Positions 7,598 through 15,850 of a stretch of 20,950 bases of DNA are shown one piece after another; positions within the stretch are counted from its first letter, which is position 1, and every line of letters starts with the position of its first letter. The translations under genes were made by a program, and so were the position numbers. The DNA comes from a virus. The notes beneath the pieces were generated by a model that made no database searches, was not told where the DNA came from, and was given only the letters and a program-made list of their open reading frames with translations. The DNA lies in IMG/VR virus record IMGVR_UViG_3300046011_004811, positions 1 through 20,950 of that record. One strand, given 5' to 3'.

Positions 7598-8467
7598 TTA
7601 ACCGCCCATCAGCTTCTGCCAGTTGTTGCCTTTGGTTGCGGCTGCGAAATCCTCGTCCGACATGGAAAGCAACGCCTCCACGCTGGGTTTTCCGCTTGCC
7701 GCGCCGCCACTCCCGAGGCTTCGGGATGCAGCAACGCCCCTCTTTTGCACTTGGAAGGCATCAGCCGCAGAGGGGGCGGCTGGCCGTGCTGAATAGCCCT
7801 TAGCTGTTGCCAGTTCGTATGACAACGCCGCAGCGTTCTTTCCGTTGGCAGCGCACCAGTAAGCGTGCTGGTGCATCTCATGCACCGATTGCTGCCTGGC
7901 GGTTTCTTCGTCCTGCCCAAACGCCATCAACTCACGCACCCGCACGTTCGCAAGGTGCTTGATGGCGTCAAGATAATCCGGCTTGACTTGCTGGAACTCT
8001 GCTTCGTCAGCCGTAACACGTTGCGCCAGCGTGGCCCGCTGCGCTTCTGCCTGTTGCGCCTGCTGCCACTGCTGGATTTGCTGCGCGGTGGCCTGCTGGC
8101 CTTGCTGCACAGCCTGCAACTGATGCCGCAAATGCTCTGCTGGGTTTTCTTCAAACGCCGGAACCTGCGGCTGCTGCGACTGCATCAGCATCGCTAGCCG
8201 CTGTTCAATCTGCCGATCCCGCTCCGCTTGCTGGGCCTGCATCTGTTCAATGCGGGTCGTCAGTTCGCGGCGCTTGTTCCGTTCTTCATGCAGGGCCGCA
8301 AGCGGCACCGTCTTTGCCCGTACTTCTTCGACGGTTTCCGGCTCTGCCGGCTCCGTTTCGGATGCTTGGGTTTCTTGCTCTGCCGGCTGGGCCTGTGTCT
8401 GTTCCGGCTCTGCGGACTCAGGCGGGAGGTTTACGTCTTCCCCGACGATTGCGCTTAGTTCGCTCAT
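7598..8467 (-). CDS. Capsid scaffolding protein
   Basis: The 289-aa product is acidic and Glu/Gln-rich, with an unstructured N-terminus (EPEQTQAQPAEQETQASETE, about 20-39) and a long central coiled coil (about 60-150) full of Gln and Ala heptads. This is typical of the internal scaffold around which procapsids assemble; scaffold genes regularly lie between portal and major capsid, as here. A Gly/Ser-rich linker near residue 250 precedes a short C-terminal segment ending NNWQKLMGG, which could bind the coat. The start overlaps the portal stop by ATGA. No protease signature is visible, so it probably acts as a scaffold without a fused maturation protease. Confidence 0.78.
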   Translation of the reverse strand: MSELSAIVGEDVNLPPESAEPEQTQAQPAEQETQASETEPAEPETVEEVRAKTVPLAALHEERNKRRELTTRIEQMQAQQAERDRQIEQRLAMLMQSQQPQVPAFEENPAEHLRHQLQAVQQGQQATAQQIQQWQQAQQAEAQRATLAQRVTADEAEFQQVKPDYLDAIKHLANVRVRELMAFGQDEETARQQSVHEMHQHAYWCAANGKNAAALSYELATAKGYSARPAAPSAADAFQVQKRGVAASRSLGSGGAASGKPSVEALLSMSDEDFAAATKGNNWQKLMGG

Positions 8468-10455
8468 TGATAGGGCATAGAAGGCATTGGTTGCGGCATG
8501 CCATTACCGAGCGGGGCAACCTGCCCCGATAGCTGCGACAGGTTGAGTTGGGCAATCAGCCCCTCCACCATCGCTTGCAGTTGGTTAACCTGCGCCTCCA
8601 TCCGGCGCACGTTCAGTTCTTCCATGCGGATGGGCATTTCCGCCTGCGCGATCTGCCCATCCTGCTGCACTTGTTGTGCTTTGGCCTGCGCGCTCATCAT
8701 GCTGGCCTGCGCAGCCACTAGGCGCGGATCAGGCGGCGGCGGAGGCTTGGGCTGGCTCATCTGCTGCTTCCACTTCTCCACCATCGCGGCAGGCAGCGGC
8801 AGGTATTCCAGCAGTTCAGGCGCGAACTGCACGCCCATCTGCGCCAGGTTGGGAAGCATCTGCATCAGGATTGCAAAGGTGCGATCCTTGCTGTTGCTGG
8901 TGGTCGCTGCTTCGTCCACCACAACGTCATATTCAGCCGCCACCTGATCGCGCACCAGCGGCACATACCGTTCCACGCCGTCGCCTTGAACGATGCGAAC
9001 CAAGCGCCCGTCGCTCATGTAGTCGCGGATGAACATTGCCAGCGTCCGGCCCTGTTCCTTGCGATACCTGCGCAGAGCATCAAACAGCGTGGCAAGCACC
9101 GTCATGGCCGACTGCTTGCGCTGCGCCTCAAGAATGCCGGCCTGCTGACGATCAGCCATGCCCAGCATCTCAAGGTTGATGCCCGACACATCCCGCAGCG
9201 AACTGATGCTGAAAGCCATCATGTTCTCAAGCTGCGGCGGCACGTTGGGGATGGGCTTCGGCATCAACTTGCCGCCCGAGATAGCCCCATCGTTGACCGT
9301 CACAACGGAATCAGACTTCGCCCAATCGTCTTTGAACTTGGAGAGGTTGTCCGTTGCCCCGTCTTCCATCACCAAGCCGCCCTTGGCGTTGGTGTTGACG
9401 ATGTGCAGCACCTGGCTGAAGAACTTGTTTGCCCAGCGCTGCGGGTCCAGCATGGCGCGGACGATGCCGTACCACGTATTAGCGTTGCGGTCGCGCTTTG
9501 CCGTAATGGCGTTGTACGTGAAGCGGTTGCAGGGACAGCCGCCTTCCTCTAGCACAACATCACCGCAGACAAAGGCTTGCTTGTAGACCTTGCGTTGCTT
9601 GGTCACGGTGTCCAGCTTCATGCCCAGCGCGTCTAGCCGCTCTTGCAGCTTTTCGTACTGTTCATGTTCAAGCACCACAACCTGCCCGGTCGCGTCATCC
9701 AGCACTTGGTGATAGCTTTCAAGCTCCCACCACTGGTGATGGATCACCCGGTACTTGCCGGTCTTCTTGTCATAGCCGCTGGCGTCACGCTCATACAGCC
9801 ACGCCAACGTCTGATCGTGAATCTCGCCTTCGTTGTCGTCTTTGGCGCCCCAATCGACAGAAGAACCAATCTCGGCATCGGGCCACTTGGCTTCGATTTC
9901 CTCGCGGTCTAGCCATTCCTCACGCTGCTGCCACCGACGATCAGAGAGATTGCGCTTCTTTGCCGAAGCATCCCACCGCATTGACAGAGGGTCACGCCGC
10001 TCAATCAGGATCGCGCCTTCCTCAGTGTCCACGTAGTCAATGCGCGTCTCAGTCCAGCCCACGCCGCAGATGACGGCATCAAGGAATGCGTCTGATTCTT
10101 CGTCTTCCGCATCGCACTGGTCGCGCACGTAGTCCGCCGCGCCCGTGAGAATCTCATTCAGCGCAGAGTCACCAAGGTTGCGCGGGATGTACTGCACAGA
10201 CTGCCGGTTGTTGACCTCAGACCCGGCCACGGAATCGACCATTGGCGCAATGCGGTTGAACACAACCGGCGCCCGCATCATTTCTTCCAGCTTGGCCTTG
10301 TCCTGCGCGCTCCATTGATCGCCAGCAACGAACGCATAGCACTCGCGTGAAGCCTCGCGCCACCCGGCCTGGCCCTTGTCGGCCTCTTTCTTGGCAGCTT
10401 TCACCCGTTGCAGGGTGTCGCTTTCCAATGATTCGGGGGTTTCGTCTTCAGTCAT
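8464..10455 (-). CDS. Portal protein, P22-type
   Basis: The 663-aa protein matches P22-type portals, dodecameric rings at one capsid vertex that form the DNA channel and dock terminase and the tail adaptor. Seen features: an acidic N-terminus, VFNRIAPMVDSVAGSEVNNR (about 65-84), an ICGVGWTETRIDY block, SSLRDVSGINLEMLG near 420 and a long Gln/Met-rich helical C-terminus, comparable to the barrel of P22 gp1 (725 aa). The ATG at 10455 overlaps the terminase stop (ATGA); an upstream in-frame TTG is less likely. The C-terminal proline run (QPKPPPPPDPR, about residues 560-570) precedes the helical tail. Confidence 0.9.
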   Translation of the reverse strand: MTEDETPESLESDTLQRVKAAKKEADKGQAGWREASRECYAFVAGDQWSAQDKAKLEEMMRAPVVFNRIAPMVDSVAGSEVNNRQSVQYIPRNLGDSALNEILTGAADYVRDQCDAEDEESDAFLDAVICGVGWTETRIDYVDTEEGAILIERRDPLSMRWDASAKKRNLSDRRWQQREEWLDREEIEAKWPDAEIGSSVDWGAKDDNEGEIHDQTLAWLYERDASGYDKKTGKYRVIHHQWWELESYHQVLDDATGQVVVLEHEQYEKLQERLDALGMKLDTVTKQRKVYKQAFVCGDVVLEEGGCPCNRFTYNAITAKRDRNANTWYGIVRAMLDPQRWANKFFSQVLHIVNTNAKGGLVMEDGATDNLSKFKDDWAKSDSVVTVNDGAISGGKLMPKPIPNVPPQLENMMAFSISSLRDVSGINLEMLGMADRQQAGILEAQRKQSAMTVLATLFDALRRYRKEQGRTLAMFIRDYMSDGRLVRIVQGDGVERYVPLVRDQVAAEYDVVVDEAATTSNSKDRTFAILMQMLPNLAQMGVQFAPELLEYLPLPAAMVEKWKQQMSQPKPPPPPDPRLVAAQASMMSAQAKAQQVQQDGQIAQAEMPIRMEELNVRRMEAQVNQLQAMVEGLIAQLNLSQLSGQVAPLGNGMPQPMPSMPYQ

Positions 10456-11807
10456 AGCGCCCAAACGCTGCCGCCTGTCCGTTTTTTACCGTATCGGTCT
10501 TGCTTCTGATCGCTCGCGCTTTCACGCTTGCGCATCACGCCGGGGAACAACTCAGTAAGCGCCCAAATCACCGCATCCGCCCGGTTCGGGCTACCTGATC
10601 CGGTGTAACCCAGCGTCGAGAAGGCGCACAGTTCGTCTTCAAGCTCGGGGAACAGGCCCACATGCCGAACCTTCCCTTCTTCGTACAGCGCCGAAAAAGG
10701 CTCTGCACGCACAACCTTGCCGCGTGATGCCGTGACCGCCTTAAACGGCACCAGGCGCATTCCTGCGGCCTTGCGGGCCACCTCTATCGTCTGTTCGACC
10801 ATCGCGCCGCCGTAGTTGGTTTCCCCAACCACAACATCTGCTTCATGGCGCGTGTAGGCAGAAACTGCCAGCCGACCCCACGTTGCAGGACCAGCCTTGA
10901 CGGTCGCATCCTCTAGAACGTAGGCAATGCCGTCAGTCCCAAGCCCAACAACGCCGATGCCGATGGCGTCGTTTTCTGCGTTGTCCACATCACCCGACCC
11001 CGATGGGTCAACCGCCACCACCACGCGCACTAGATCGGGCACCTGATCGGGCCTAGTGCGCCAGCGGTCGATTTCTTCTTCCTTGAACAACGCGCTAGGA
11101 GTGGCGTCGGCAAACTGCCCGCGCAAGAACCGGCGCTTCATCCGCTCCGACATTGCTTCAAGCGTTGCCAAGTAGCCTTCGCTCAAGTTTTCCCGGTTGC
11201 TCTCCGGGTTCATCTGGAACCACGCGAAGTCATCCTGGTTAGGAAGACCCTCTTTTGTTTCCGGGTCTTGCTTGTCGTGAAAGACCTTGTAAGTCCAATG
11301 CGACTTAGGAGGCGGATTGCAGTCGTAGTACATGCGCGGCTTCAGTGCCGCGCCGTCCGTCACTTGCGTTGCCTTCTGCGCCAGGCGCGTTAGCGCCATG
11401 TTCCGGCCGCTCCACGGGATCTGTGAAGCCTCGTTCAGATAGATCGTGGCGTACTCTTGCCCAAGGATCTTCTCTGTGCGCTCTTTGTCGTCCAGACCGC
11501 CAAACCAGATTTCCGACCCGTTTGGCAGCTTGGCGAACCAATCGCTTTTGCTGACCGGCGCATCTAACCCCGGGAAGCACAGTTCCAGCACCTTCGGGAA
11601 AGTGTCAAACACAATCGACGCCTTCACCGCATTGAAGCGGAACCGCAGCACTGCATGCCGCGACTTCGGCGCCTTCATGGCCCGAAGGATGATGCTGCGG
11701 ATAGCTAGGAACGTCTTGCCGCTGCGGCTTCCGCCGTACAGCATGATGTGCGTTGCCTTGCCGGCTAGAACGTCCTGCGCTTCTAGCTGCCGATCAGTAA
11801 GCCTCAC
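10452..11807 (-). CDS. Terminase large subunit
   Basis: This is the packaging motor and headful or end-cutting nuclease. In its 451 residues the ATPase part shows Walker A GGSRSGKT (25-32) and a Walker B region TIYLNEA (121-127) with a following catalytic Glu, then a coupling motif at YYDCNPP (160-166). The nuclease part has AVDPSGSGD (265-273, Asp267), GETNYGG (329-334) and NRADAVIWAL (408-417, Asp411), as in the RNase H-like terminase fold. The start is a GTG at 11807 overlapping the small-subunit stop (GTGA). It is followed by portal with an ATGA overlap, the usual order. Confidence 0.95.
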   Translation of the reverse strand: MRLTDRQLEAQDVLAGKATHIMLYGGSRSGKTFLAIRSIILRAMKAPKSRHAVLRFRFNAVKASIVFDTFPKVLELCFPGLDAPVSKSDWFAKLPNGSEIWFGGLDDKERTEKILGQEYATIYLNEASQIPWSGRNMALTRLAQKATQVTDGAALKPRMYYDCNPPPKSHWTYKVFHDKQDPETKEGLPNQDDFAWFQMNPESNRENLSEGYLATLEAMSERMKRRFLRGQFADATPSALFKEEEIDRWRTRPDQVPDLVRVVVAVDPSGSGDVDNAENDAIGIGVVGLGTDGIAYVLEDATVKAGPATWGRLAVSAYTRHEADVVVGETNYGGAMVEQTIEVARKAAGMRLVPFKAVTASRGKVVRAEPFSALYEEGKVRHVGLFPELEDELCAFSTLGYTGSGSPNRADAVIWALTELFPGVMRKRESASDQKQDRYGKKRTGGSVWAL

Positions 11808-12205
11808 AGGCTGTTTTCAGCAGGCGACAGGCTCAGATTGATGCCGCCTTTGTGATCGTGTTCGATCTTGTCGCCGTAGACCTTTGGCAACATCTTTGCC
11901 AGCATCCACTTGCGTGAATCAACCCGCAGCCTAGAGCGCGCCACAAACTCCGCGTTTGCTTTGTCGCCATGCTCCGTTTTGATCGTGTCGCCGCTGGTGT
12001 CGTCGCTGATTTCTAGAATCTCGTCAGCCAGCAACTCATATCCGCGTGCGCGTGCGCGTGCGTATTGTTCGCCAAACGCCGGCACATCGTGCGTCCAGTC
12101 CAGCACATGCGATGCCGACACTTCACACGCCGTAGCCGCTTTGCGAAGGCTCAGTCCTTCAGCCAACAGCGCGCAAACTTTGTCGCCCTTTTCCTGCGAG
12201 TACAT
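11804..12205 (-). CDS. Terminase small subunit
   Basis: This 133-aa DNA-recognition subunit has an N-terminal helix-turn-helix (GLSLRKAATACEVSASHVLDW, about 17-37 in the mature frame), a helical middle with ARARARGYELLADEILEISDD and a C-terminal portion with RKWMLAKMLPKVYGDKIEHDH typical of terminase small subunits of this type. The ATG at 12205 has GGAAAA upstream; a longer in-frame start at 12271 would read through the intrinsic terminator and is rejected. It overlaps the large subunit by GTGA. P22-like phages often carry the pac site within this gene; a hexamer direct repeat lies inside it. Confidence 0.88.
   Translation of the reverse strand: MYSQEKGDKVCALLAEGLSLRKAATACEVSASHVLDWTHDVPAFGEQYARARARGYELLADEILEISDDTSGDTIKTEHGDKANAEFVARSRLRVDSRKWMLAKMLPKVYGDKIEHDHKGGINLSLSPAENSL
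12044..12061. repeat. Three GCGTGC hexamers in the terminase small gene
   Basis: Three tandem copies of GCGTGC (positions 12044-12061, followed by a partial GT) encode the ARARAR part of the small terminase. Because small terminases of this type often recognise a pac site inside their own gene, tandem repeats here are a candidate, but the repeat may reflect protein sequence alone. Confidence 0.7.
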
Positions 12206-12227
12206 AGCGTTTTCCGTTCGCCCAACG

Positions 12228-12260
12228 AAAAAAGCCGCCTGGATTGCTCCGAAGCGGCTT
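12228..12260 (-). terminator. Intrinsic terminator between Q-like and terminase genes
   Basis: Read on the minus strand, AAGCCGC (12254-12260) and GCGGCTT (12232-12238) form a seven-pair stem around a 15-base loop, ending in a six-T run (12233-12228). It lies after the putative Q-like gene and about 25 bases before the small terminase gene, the position of a late-gene terminator overcome by antitermination. Confidence 0.82.
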
Positions 12261-12266
12261 GCTGGT

Positions 12267-12284
12267 GGCACTGGTCAGAGTGCC
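12267..12284 (-). repeat. GGCACT/AGTGCC hairpin just upstream of the terminator
   Basis: GGCACT and AGTGCC form a perfect six-pair stem with a six-base loop. It lies directly between the Q-like stop and the terminator, seven bases before the terminator stem on the minus strand. It may be an RNA element for antitermination or pausing, but this is inference from position only. Confidence 0.6.
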
Positions 12285-12298
12285 TGATACGCACCACT

Positions 12299-12685
12299 TT
12301 AGCCGCAATCGTCCCCGTTTGCAACAGGCATGCGCAATTTCAACTCCAACTGATCCAGCGCGGCACGCAGTCTGCGCAGCCATGTGTCATTGCTGGCGCG
12401 GAACTCGGCATCGATGGCATCACGCGCCCACGGCTTGAAGTACCGGCCTACTGCCATGCGGTTGACTAGCTCAAGTTCCTGCAATGCCACATGCAAGTCT
12501 GTGTAGTCCTGCTGACTGAAGCCTGTTGGCTCGTAGCTCCTGGCGCGGCCTGGGATGCCTGATTGCAGCATCGGGCACATAGAATACCAACCAAGCGCCC
12601 TAGAGGATTCGTGGTGGCTACGCGCCGCCCATGCGTTTAGCAGGCTGACGAGCCATGCCGGCTCTAGTTGCGGTTTGCGCGCCAT
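12299..12685 (-). CDS. Putative late antitermination protein, Q-like (128 aa)
   Basis: The product begins MARKPQLEPAWLVSLLNAWA and has a WYSMCPMLQSG stretch near residue 34, followed by helical sequence with LHVALQELELVNRMAVGRYF and a C-terminal DTWLRRLRAALDQLE. This layout (short Trp-containing N-terminus, central helices, sigma-region-like basic C-terminal helix) recalls phage Q-type antiterminators, which load on RNA polymerase at the late promoter. It is the last early gene, and an intrinsic terminator follows before the late genes, where Q would act. The ATG shares one base with the preceding TAA (TAATG). The family call is by resemblance and place; an unrelated helical early protein remains possible. 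Confidence 0.55.
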   Translation of the reverse strand: MARKPQLEPAWLVSLLNAWAARSHHESSRALGWYSMCPMLQSGIPGRARSYEPTGFSQQDYTDLHVALQELELVNRMAVGRYFKPWARDAIDAEFRASNDTWLRRLRAALDQLELKLRMPVANGDDCG

Positions 12686-12987
12686 TAGATTCGCACCTCG
12701 TTGTTTGTCGGCAGAGCCATCAGCCACGTTGCCACCAGCGGGCGTGGCTTCCCGTCGCGCCGCTGCGGTGCAAGTTCTGCCCTGCCCTCTACCCATGCCC
12801 TGCCCTCTGGCGTGAGTTCCCACACATGCGTGAAGTGGTGGCGGGTTGCGCGCACCAGGCCAAACTTGCGGGCATCGCGCAGCCCCTTGTAGGGATCGGC
12901 GCCGCTTGCGTCCTGTGCAAACTCCGTGCGCTGCATCGGTCGCCCTGCTGCGTAGAGTTCGCGTGTGACGAGTTTCCAGCCGCTCAT
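12685..12987 (-). CDS. Small winged-helix-like protein (100 aa)
   Basis: The 100-aa product reads as three helices followed by a beta wing ending THVWELTPEGRAWVEGRAEL (about residues 53-72), the pattern of winged-helix DNA-binding or ribonucleoprotein-type domains; ELTPEGR closings are common in these. An ATGA overlap with the RusA stop fixes the start at 12987. It may regulate or assist the recombination and replication block, but no ligand or DNA target can be proposed. Confidence is good that this is a gene and modest that it binds nucleic acid. Confidence 0.78.
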   Translation of the reverse strand: MSGWKLVTRELYAAGRPMQRTEFAQDASGADPYKGLRDARKFGLVRATRHHFTHVWELTPEGRAWVEGRAELAPQRRDGKPRPLVATWLMALPTNNEVRI

Positions 12988-13319
12988 TGCCTCACCTCCA
13001 CTTTGACCATGCCGCCAACCAGCGGCGCCCGCCAAATCGCAATCCCGTCGATCTGGCTGTCGTCATCCCACACCCCGGCATGCGTCAGGCTGTCCAGCAG
13101 GCTCTTGAGCAGGTTGTCCAGATCGCGGCGCCGCTTGTCGGGCATCCACGCTTCGATGTGGACAGACACGCGGGCTGATCCGTAGCGCGGCCACTTCTCG
13201 GCTTGTGCAAGCCTTGCGACGGCTTCCCGGTACTCTCTGCCGGTTTTGCTGATAAGCACCCTGCTTCCGACATGGCGCCAGTACGTGTTCACCGTGGGCG
13301 GGAATGGCAGAACCATCAT
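12984..13319 (-). CDS. rusA: RusA-family Holliday junction resolvase
   Basis: This 111-aa endonuclease would cut four-way DNA junctions made during phage recombination, clearing them before packaging. It shows the RusA pattern: LPFPPTVNTYWRH (4-16), a basic stretch PDKRRRDLDN (60-69) with Asp66 and Asp68 matching the DxD of the active site, and DDDSQIDG (85-92) supplying the further acidic residue; E. coli RusA is 120 aa with Asp70, Asp72 and Asp91. The ATG at 13319 overlaps the XF1762 stop (ATGA). An N-terminal extension to 13394 would read through that gene. Confidence 0.92.
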   Translation of the reverse strand: MMVLPFPPTVNTYWRHVGSRVLISKTGREYREAVARLAQAEKWPRYGSARVSVHIEAWMPDKRRRDLDNLLKSLLDSLTHAGVWDDDSQIDGIAIWRAPLVGGMVKVEVRQ

Positions 13320-13777
13320 CCGATCCACCTCCACTTCCCGCCGACCAAATCGTCGCCAACCGGCTGCGCGGTTCTGCCGGGTCGGTTGTGCCACATGGCC
13401 GAACTGCCGCCCGCGTCCTCCTTGTCCAGTTTGAAACCGGCAGCGCGCAAGCTGGCGCCGCCTTCATCTGGAAGCGTGTAGGTGTAGACAGGCGCGTAAC
13501 CCAATGCCCTAGCAGCACGCCTAGCGGCCCCGTAGAGCATTGAACATGCGTTCCGGGTGCCATCGGTACACAGCCGGGTGACTTCCGCAGCCTTGCCGTT
13601 GTCCAAGCGTTGCGCCACAGGGCGCCCGATGATTGCCACGCCACGCAAAACGCCATCGTTTGATGCAACGCCAACACTGAATTTATGGCCGACAACAGGG
13701 CGCGAGTGGCGGTGAAGTTTGCGCACGAACTCGTTCGCCGTCTTCAGGTCGCACGGGACAATTTGCAGTTCGCCCAT
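13316..13777 (-). CDS. XF1762-family protein, GNAT-like
   Basis: This 153-aa protein matches the XF1762 family found in Xylella and related phages. Recognisable blocks are an N-terminus LQIVPCDLKTANEFV (4-18), HRHSRPVVGHKFSVGVA (about 22-38), VAIIGRPVAQRLDNG, EVTRLCTDGTRNACSMLYGA (about 65-84) and TYTLPDEGGASLRAAGF. The fold resembles GNAT acetyltransferases, but the biochemical activity is not known to me. An ATGA overlap on each side places it firmly in the operon, between a Cys/His protein and RusA. It is probably an accessory early protein acting on host or DNA metabolism. Confidence 0.85.
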   Translation of the reverse strand: MGELQIVPCDLKTANEFVRKLHRHSRPVVGHKFSVGVASNDGVLRGVAIIGRPVAQRLDNGKAAEVTRLCTDGTRNACSMLYGAARRAARALGYAPVYTYTLPDEGGASLRAAGFKLDKEDAGGSSAMWHNRPGRTAQPVGDDLVGGKWRWIG

Positions 13778-14016
13778 CACCCGATCCACTCCCGCGCTTG
13801 CTTCGGCTCGACCGGCTGCACTGCTGCTGAGTGCGGCACATGCATGCGCCACAGTGGTGCAGTGCAGTCGGCAACGTGGGCACCAGCCGGCACAGAAAAG
13901 TCCGCGATCCACATGCCGGGCTTGTACACAGCGTCACGGCGTGCGCAGGGGTGCGGGTGGCGGCATGCGCTGGCTACGCACTTTTTGCCGTCTGACAGCC
14001 AAAGCGGGGCCTTCAT
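13777..14016 (-). CDS. Small Cys/His protein (79 aa)
   Basis: The 79-aa product has a cluster Cys13, Cys18, His20, His22 and Cys24 (KKCVASACRHPHPCARR), which could bind zinc, followed by MWIADFSVPAGAHVADC. ATGA overlaps join it to both neighbours, so the start at 14016 is well set. I do not recognise a family. Small metal-binding proteins are frequent in phage early operons and often act as host-interaction factors, but nothing here shows the role. Confidence 0.78.
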   Translation of the reverse strand: MKAPLWLSDGKKCVASACRHPHPCARRDAVYKPGMWIADFSVPAGAHVADCTAPLWRMHVPHSAAVQPVEPKQAREWIG

Positions 14017-15008
14017 GCCTGCCCCCTCAGTTCCCGCCACTCCTTCGCAAAGCCCGTCCATGCTTCACTGCCGGGGGCGTACTCGTGGCGGTAGTTGTAT
14101 TGCGGCGACGGGCAAATGGTGATCTTGGCGCGGCTGTAGTCCACCGCTCCCCGGATGTCGCTGGGCGTGCTGTGCAGCACCACCGGGGCGGGTTCTGAGG
14201 GCTTCGGCTTGATCGCCTCAAACCTCGAGTTCGGCTTTGGCGGTGCCTTGCGCGGCTGCTGGGCCTTGCTCTTGAGCCGTTCACCGATTGCCACCAGCCG
14301 CTGCTGCCTGCGTTCTTCCCGCGCTTCGCGTGCGGCCTGGCGGATTTGCTCTTTCTTGCTCCGGGGTCGGTGCGGGTTGTTCTCCCACGCTTTCACGCCT
14401 GCGGTGTGCCACTCACTCGGAACCAGCGGCGGCAGCGCTGCCCACTCTTTCGCACGTTCGGCGCTGTCGAAGTACCGCAGCCGTGCCCCTGCCCTGTCGG
14501 CGCGGAAAATGCGCTTCTGTTCTTCCATCGCCCGGGTGTGCTTGCCAAGCGAGGAAAGCTCGATCCGCACGCACTCCATCATCTGAGCCGCTGACGCACC
14601 TTCCAGCGCTTTGGTCAGTTGGTGCAGCCTGTCCCTGATCGTGGGCGGGGCAGCAGCACGCTTCTCGGCCCGCTGGCGCGCTTTTTCCGCCTTGGCTGCG
14701 GTGAGGGTAGCCTCTCGGGCTTTGCGCTTCTCTCGCGCCCGTTCTGCGCGCCTTTCGTGGGCGTTGGCCCACTCCGCTTGCTTGATGCGCGCCACGTCCA
14801 TCGGGAACCAGCCAACAATGCCGCCTTCGATGTAGACCGGCGCCGCTTCCGAGAATGCGCTGATCCGGCTCAGTGCGTTCTTGGTGTGGCTGATGGAGTA
14901 ACAGGCCCGGTCCATCAGTTGCCGCATCGTCAGCCCGGGATGGGCGTTGATGAGTTCGATCAGCTTCAGAACTGCCTTGCTGTCGCGTTCGATTGGTTGT
15001 CGCTTCAT
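14013..15008 (-). CDS. Early protein with N-terminal HTH-like domain and basic helical body (331 aa)
   Basis: Start at 15008 has GGAG seven bases upstream and lies two bases after the PP-loop gene stop; the longer frame to 15248 runs through that gene. Residues 10-70 (AVLKLIELINAHPGLTMRQLMDRACYS and following) look like a helix-turn-helix, ending with a wing YIEGGIVGWFPMD. Residues 80-145 form a long Ala/Arg/Glu-rich basic helix, and a second charged helical tract (SKKEQIRQAAREAREERRQQR) lies near 260. The C-terminus has VDYSRAKITICPSP. Such mixed proteins occur in replication modules of lambda-like phages of proteobacteria. A DNA-binding role is inferred; the true function is unknown. Confidence 0.75.
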   Translation of the reverse strand: MKRQPIERDSKAVLKLIELINAHPGLTMRQLMDRACYSISHTKNALSRISAFSEAAPVYIEGGIVGWFPMDVARIKQAEWANAHERRAERAREKRKAREATLTAAKAEKARQRAEKRAAAPPTIRDRLHQLTKALEGASAAQMMECVRIELSSLGKHTRAMEEQKRIFRADRAGARLRYFDSAERAKEWAALPPLVPSEWHTAGVKAWENNPHRPRSKKEQIRQAAREAREERRQQRLVAIGERLKSKAQQPRKAPPKPNSRFEAIKPKPSEPAPVVLHSTPSDIRGAVDYSRAKITICPSPQYNYRHEYAPGSEAWTGFAKEWRELRGQA

Positions 15009-15010
15009 AG

Positions 15011-15850
15011 TTAATCTCCACAGAAGCACGCAATGGCTTCTTCTTCGGCGTCGAACATGTCTCGTTGGTCTGCAGCGAACTGCTGCATCTGCAAATAGGT
15101 CGGATCGTTTGGCCGGAAATGGATGCCGCGACTGTTGGCATCGTTGACCCTGGTTTGCGCCCACGCTTCTTCTTGAACCCACCAGACAGCACGGTTTGGC
15201 TTCTCCTTGATAAGAGAAACAAGCTGGCCGGTAGGCTTCAAAAAGCACAGATCGCAGTTCCCGGCTACGTCGCCAAGGTCAAAGGCTTGATCCCGCCAAA
15301 ACGCCATGACATCGGATTTTGTAATCCCAACATCAGCCAACGGCATGCGCCGCTCACAACCCGCGTCATCGACTGGCTTTGCGCGAATCTTTGCCACCCG
15401 GCGTTGTTCGTCTGCCCGAATGCCAACCAAGTTTTCCCACTCGCTGTAGCCGTAATCACGCATCAGGTTTGCTGCGGGCAAAATCTTGAGATTGATCGTG
15501 CAGTAACGCTGCATTGCAGTCGGGAGGTATTTCTTCCGCCTGTTCAATGCTGTGAATGGCTGGCCGTGCCTTGATGCCGTTGCGTAATCAACGCAGGCCC
15601 AGCGGAACGCCACCAAATCACTGTCTGCGTACTCGACCCAATCAATGGGCACGCCCCAGCGCCGGCTGCACTCATCAACAAACAGCAGCGTGCGTTCATC
15701 TTCCCTGCCGGTGTTGGCAAAGATCACCTTTGCGTCATCAGGCAACCCGCCATTGCTTTGCAGCACGCGCCACAGCATGTAGGCGCTGGTCCTGCCGCCG
15801 CTGAAACTAATGCAGGTCGGCCCATCGATCCTGAACGGATCACGCTTCAT
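15011..15850 (-). CDS. PAPS-reductase-family PP-loop protein (279 aa)
   Basis: The 279-aa product has a PP-loop SGGRTS (17-22) as in the phosphoadenosine-phosphosulfate reductase/adenine nucleotide alpha-hydrolase superfamily, then VIFANTGRED (about 43-52) and FVDECSRRWGVPIDWVEY. Later it has NCDLCFLKP, a CxxC, and a Cys-containing tail ACFCGD, which could hold a metal or iron-sulfur site. Family members activate substrates with ATP, and related DndC proteins work in DNA phosphorothioation. A start at 15850 has AAGGGGAAG upstream and overlaps the Cys-rich gene by ATGA. Phage copies of this family are common and usually of unproved function. Confidence 0.85.
   Translation of the reverse strand: MKRDPFRIDGPTCISFSGGRTSAYMLWRVLQSNGGLPDDAKVIFANTGREDERTLLFVDECSRRWGVPIDWVEYADSDLVAFRWACVDYATASRHGQPFTALNRRKKYLPTAMQRYCTINLKILPAANLMRDYGYSEWENLVGIRADEQRRVAKIRAKPVDDAGCERRMPLADVGITKSDVMAFWRDQAFDLGDVAGNCDLCFLKPTGQLVSLIKEKPNRAVWWVQEEAWAQTRVNDANSRGIHFRPNDPTYLQMQQFAADQRDMFDAEEEAIACFCGD

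Noticed and set aside
12281-12320. Late promoter between the Q-like gene and the terminator (TATCAG as -10)
   Set aside because: No acceptable -35 at 16-18 bases; the match is no better than chance.
14413-15222. 269-aa minus-strand frame overlapping the PP-loop and helical genes
   Set aside because: It is a second frame across two well-supported genes and matches the register of neither; composition is rich in Ser/Arg as expected from a shifted frame.
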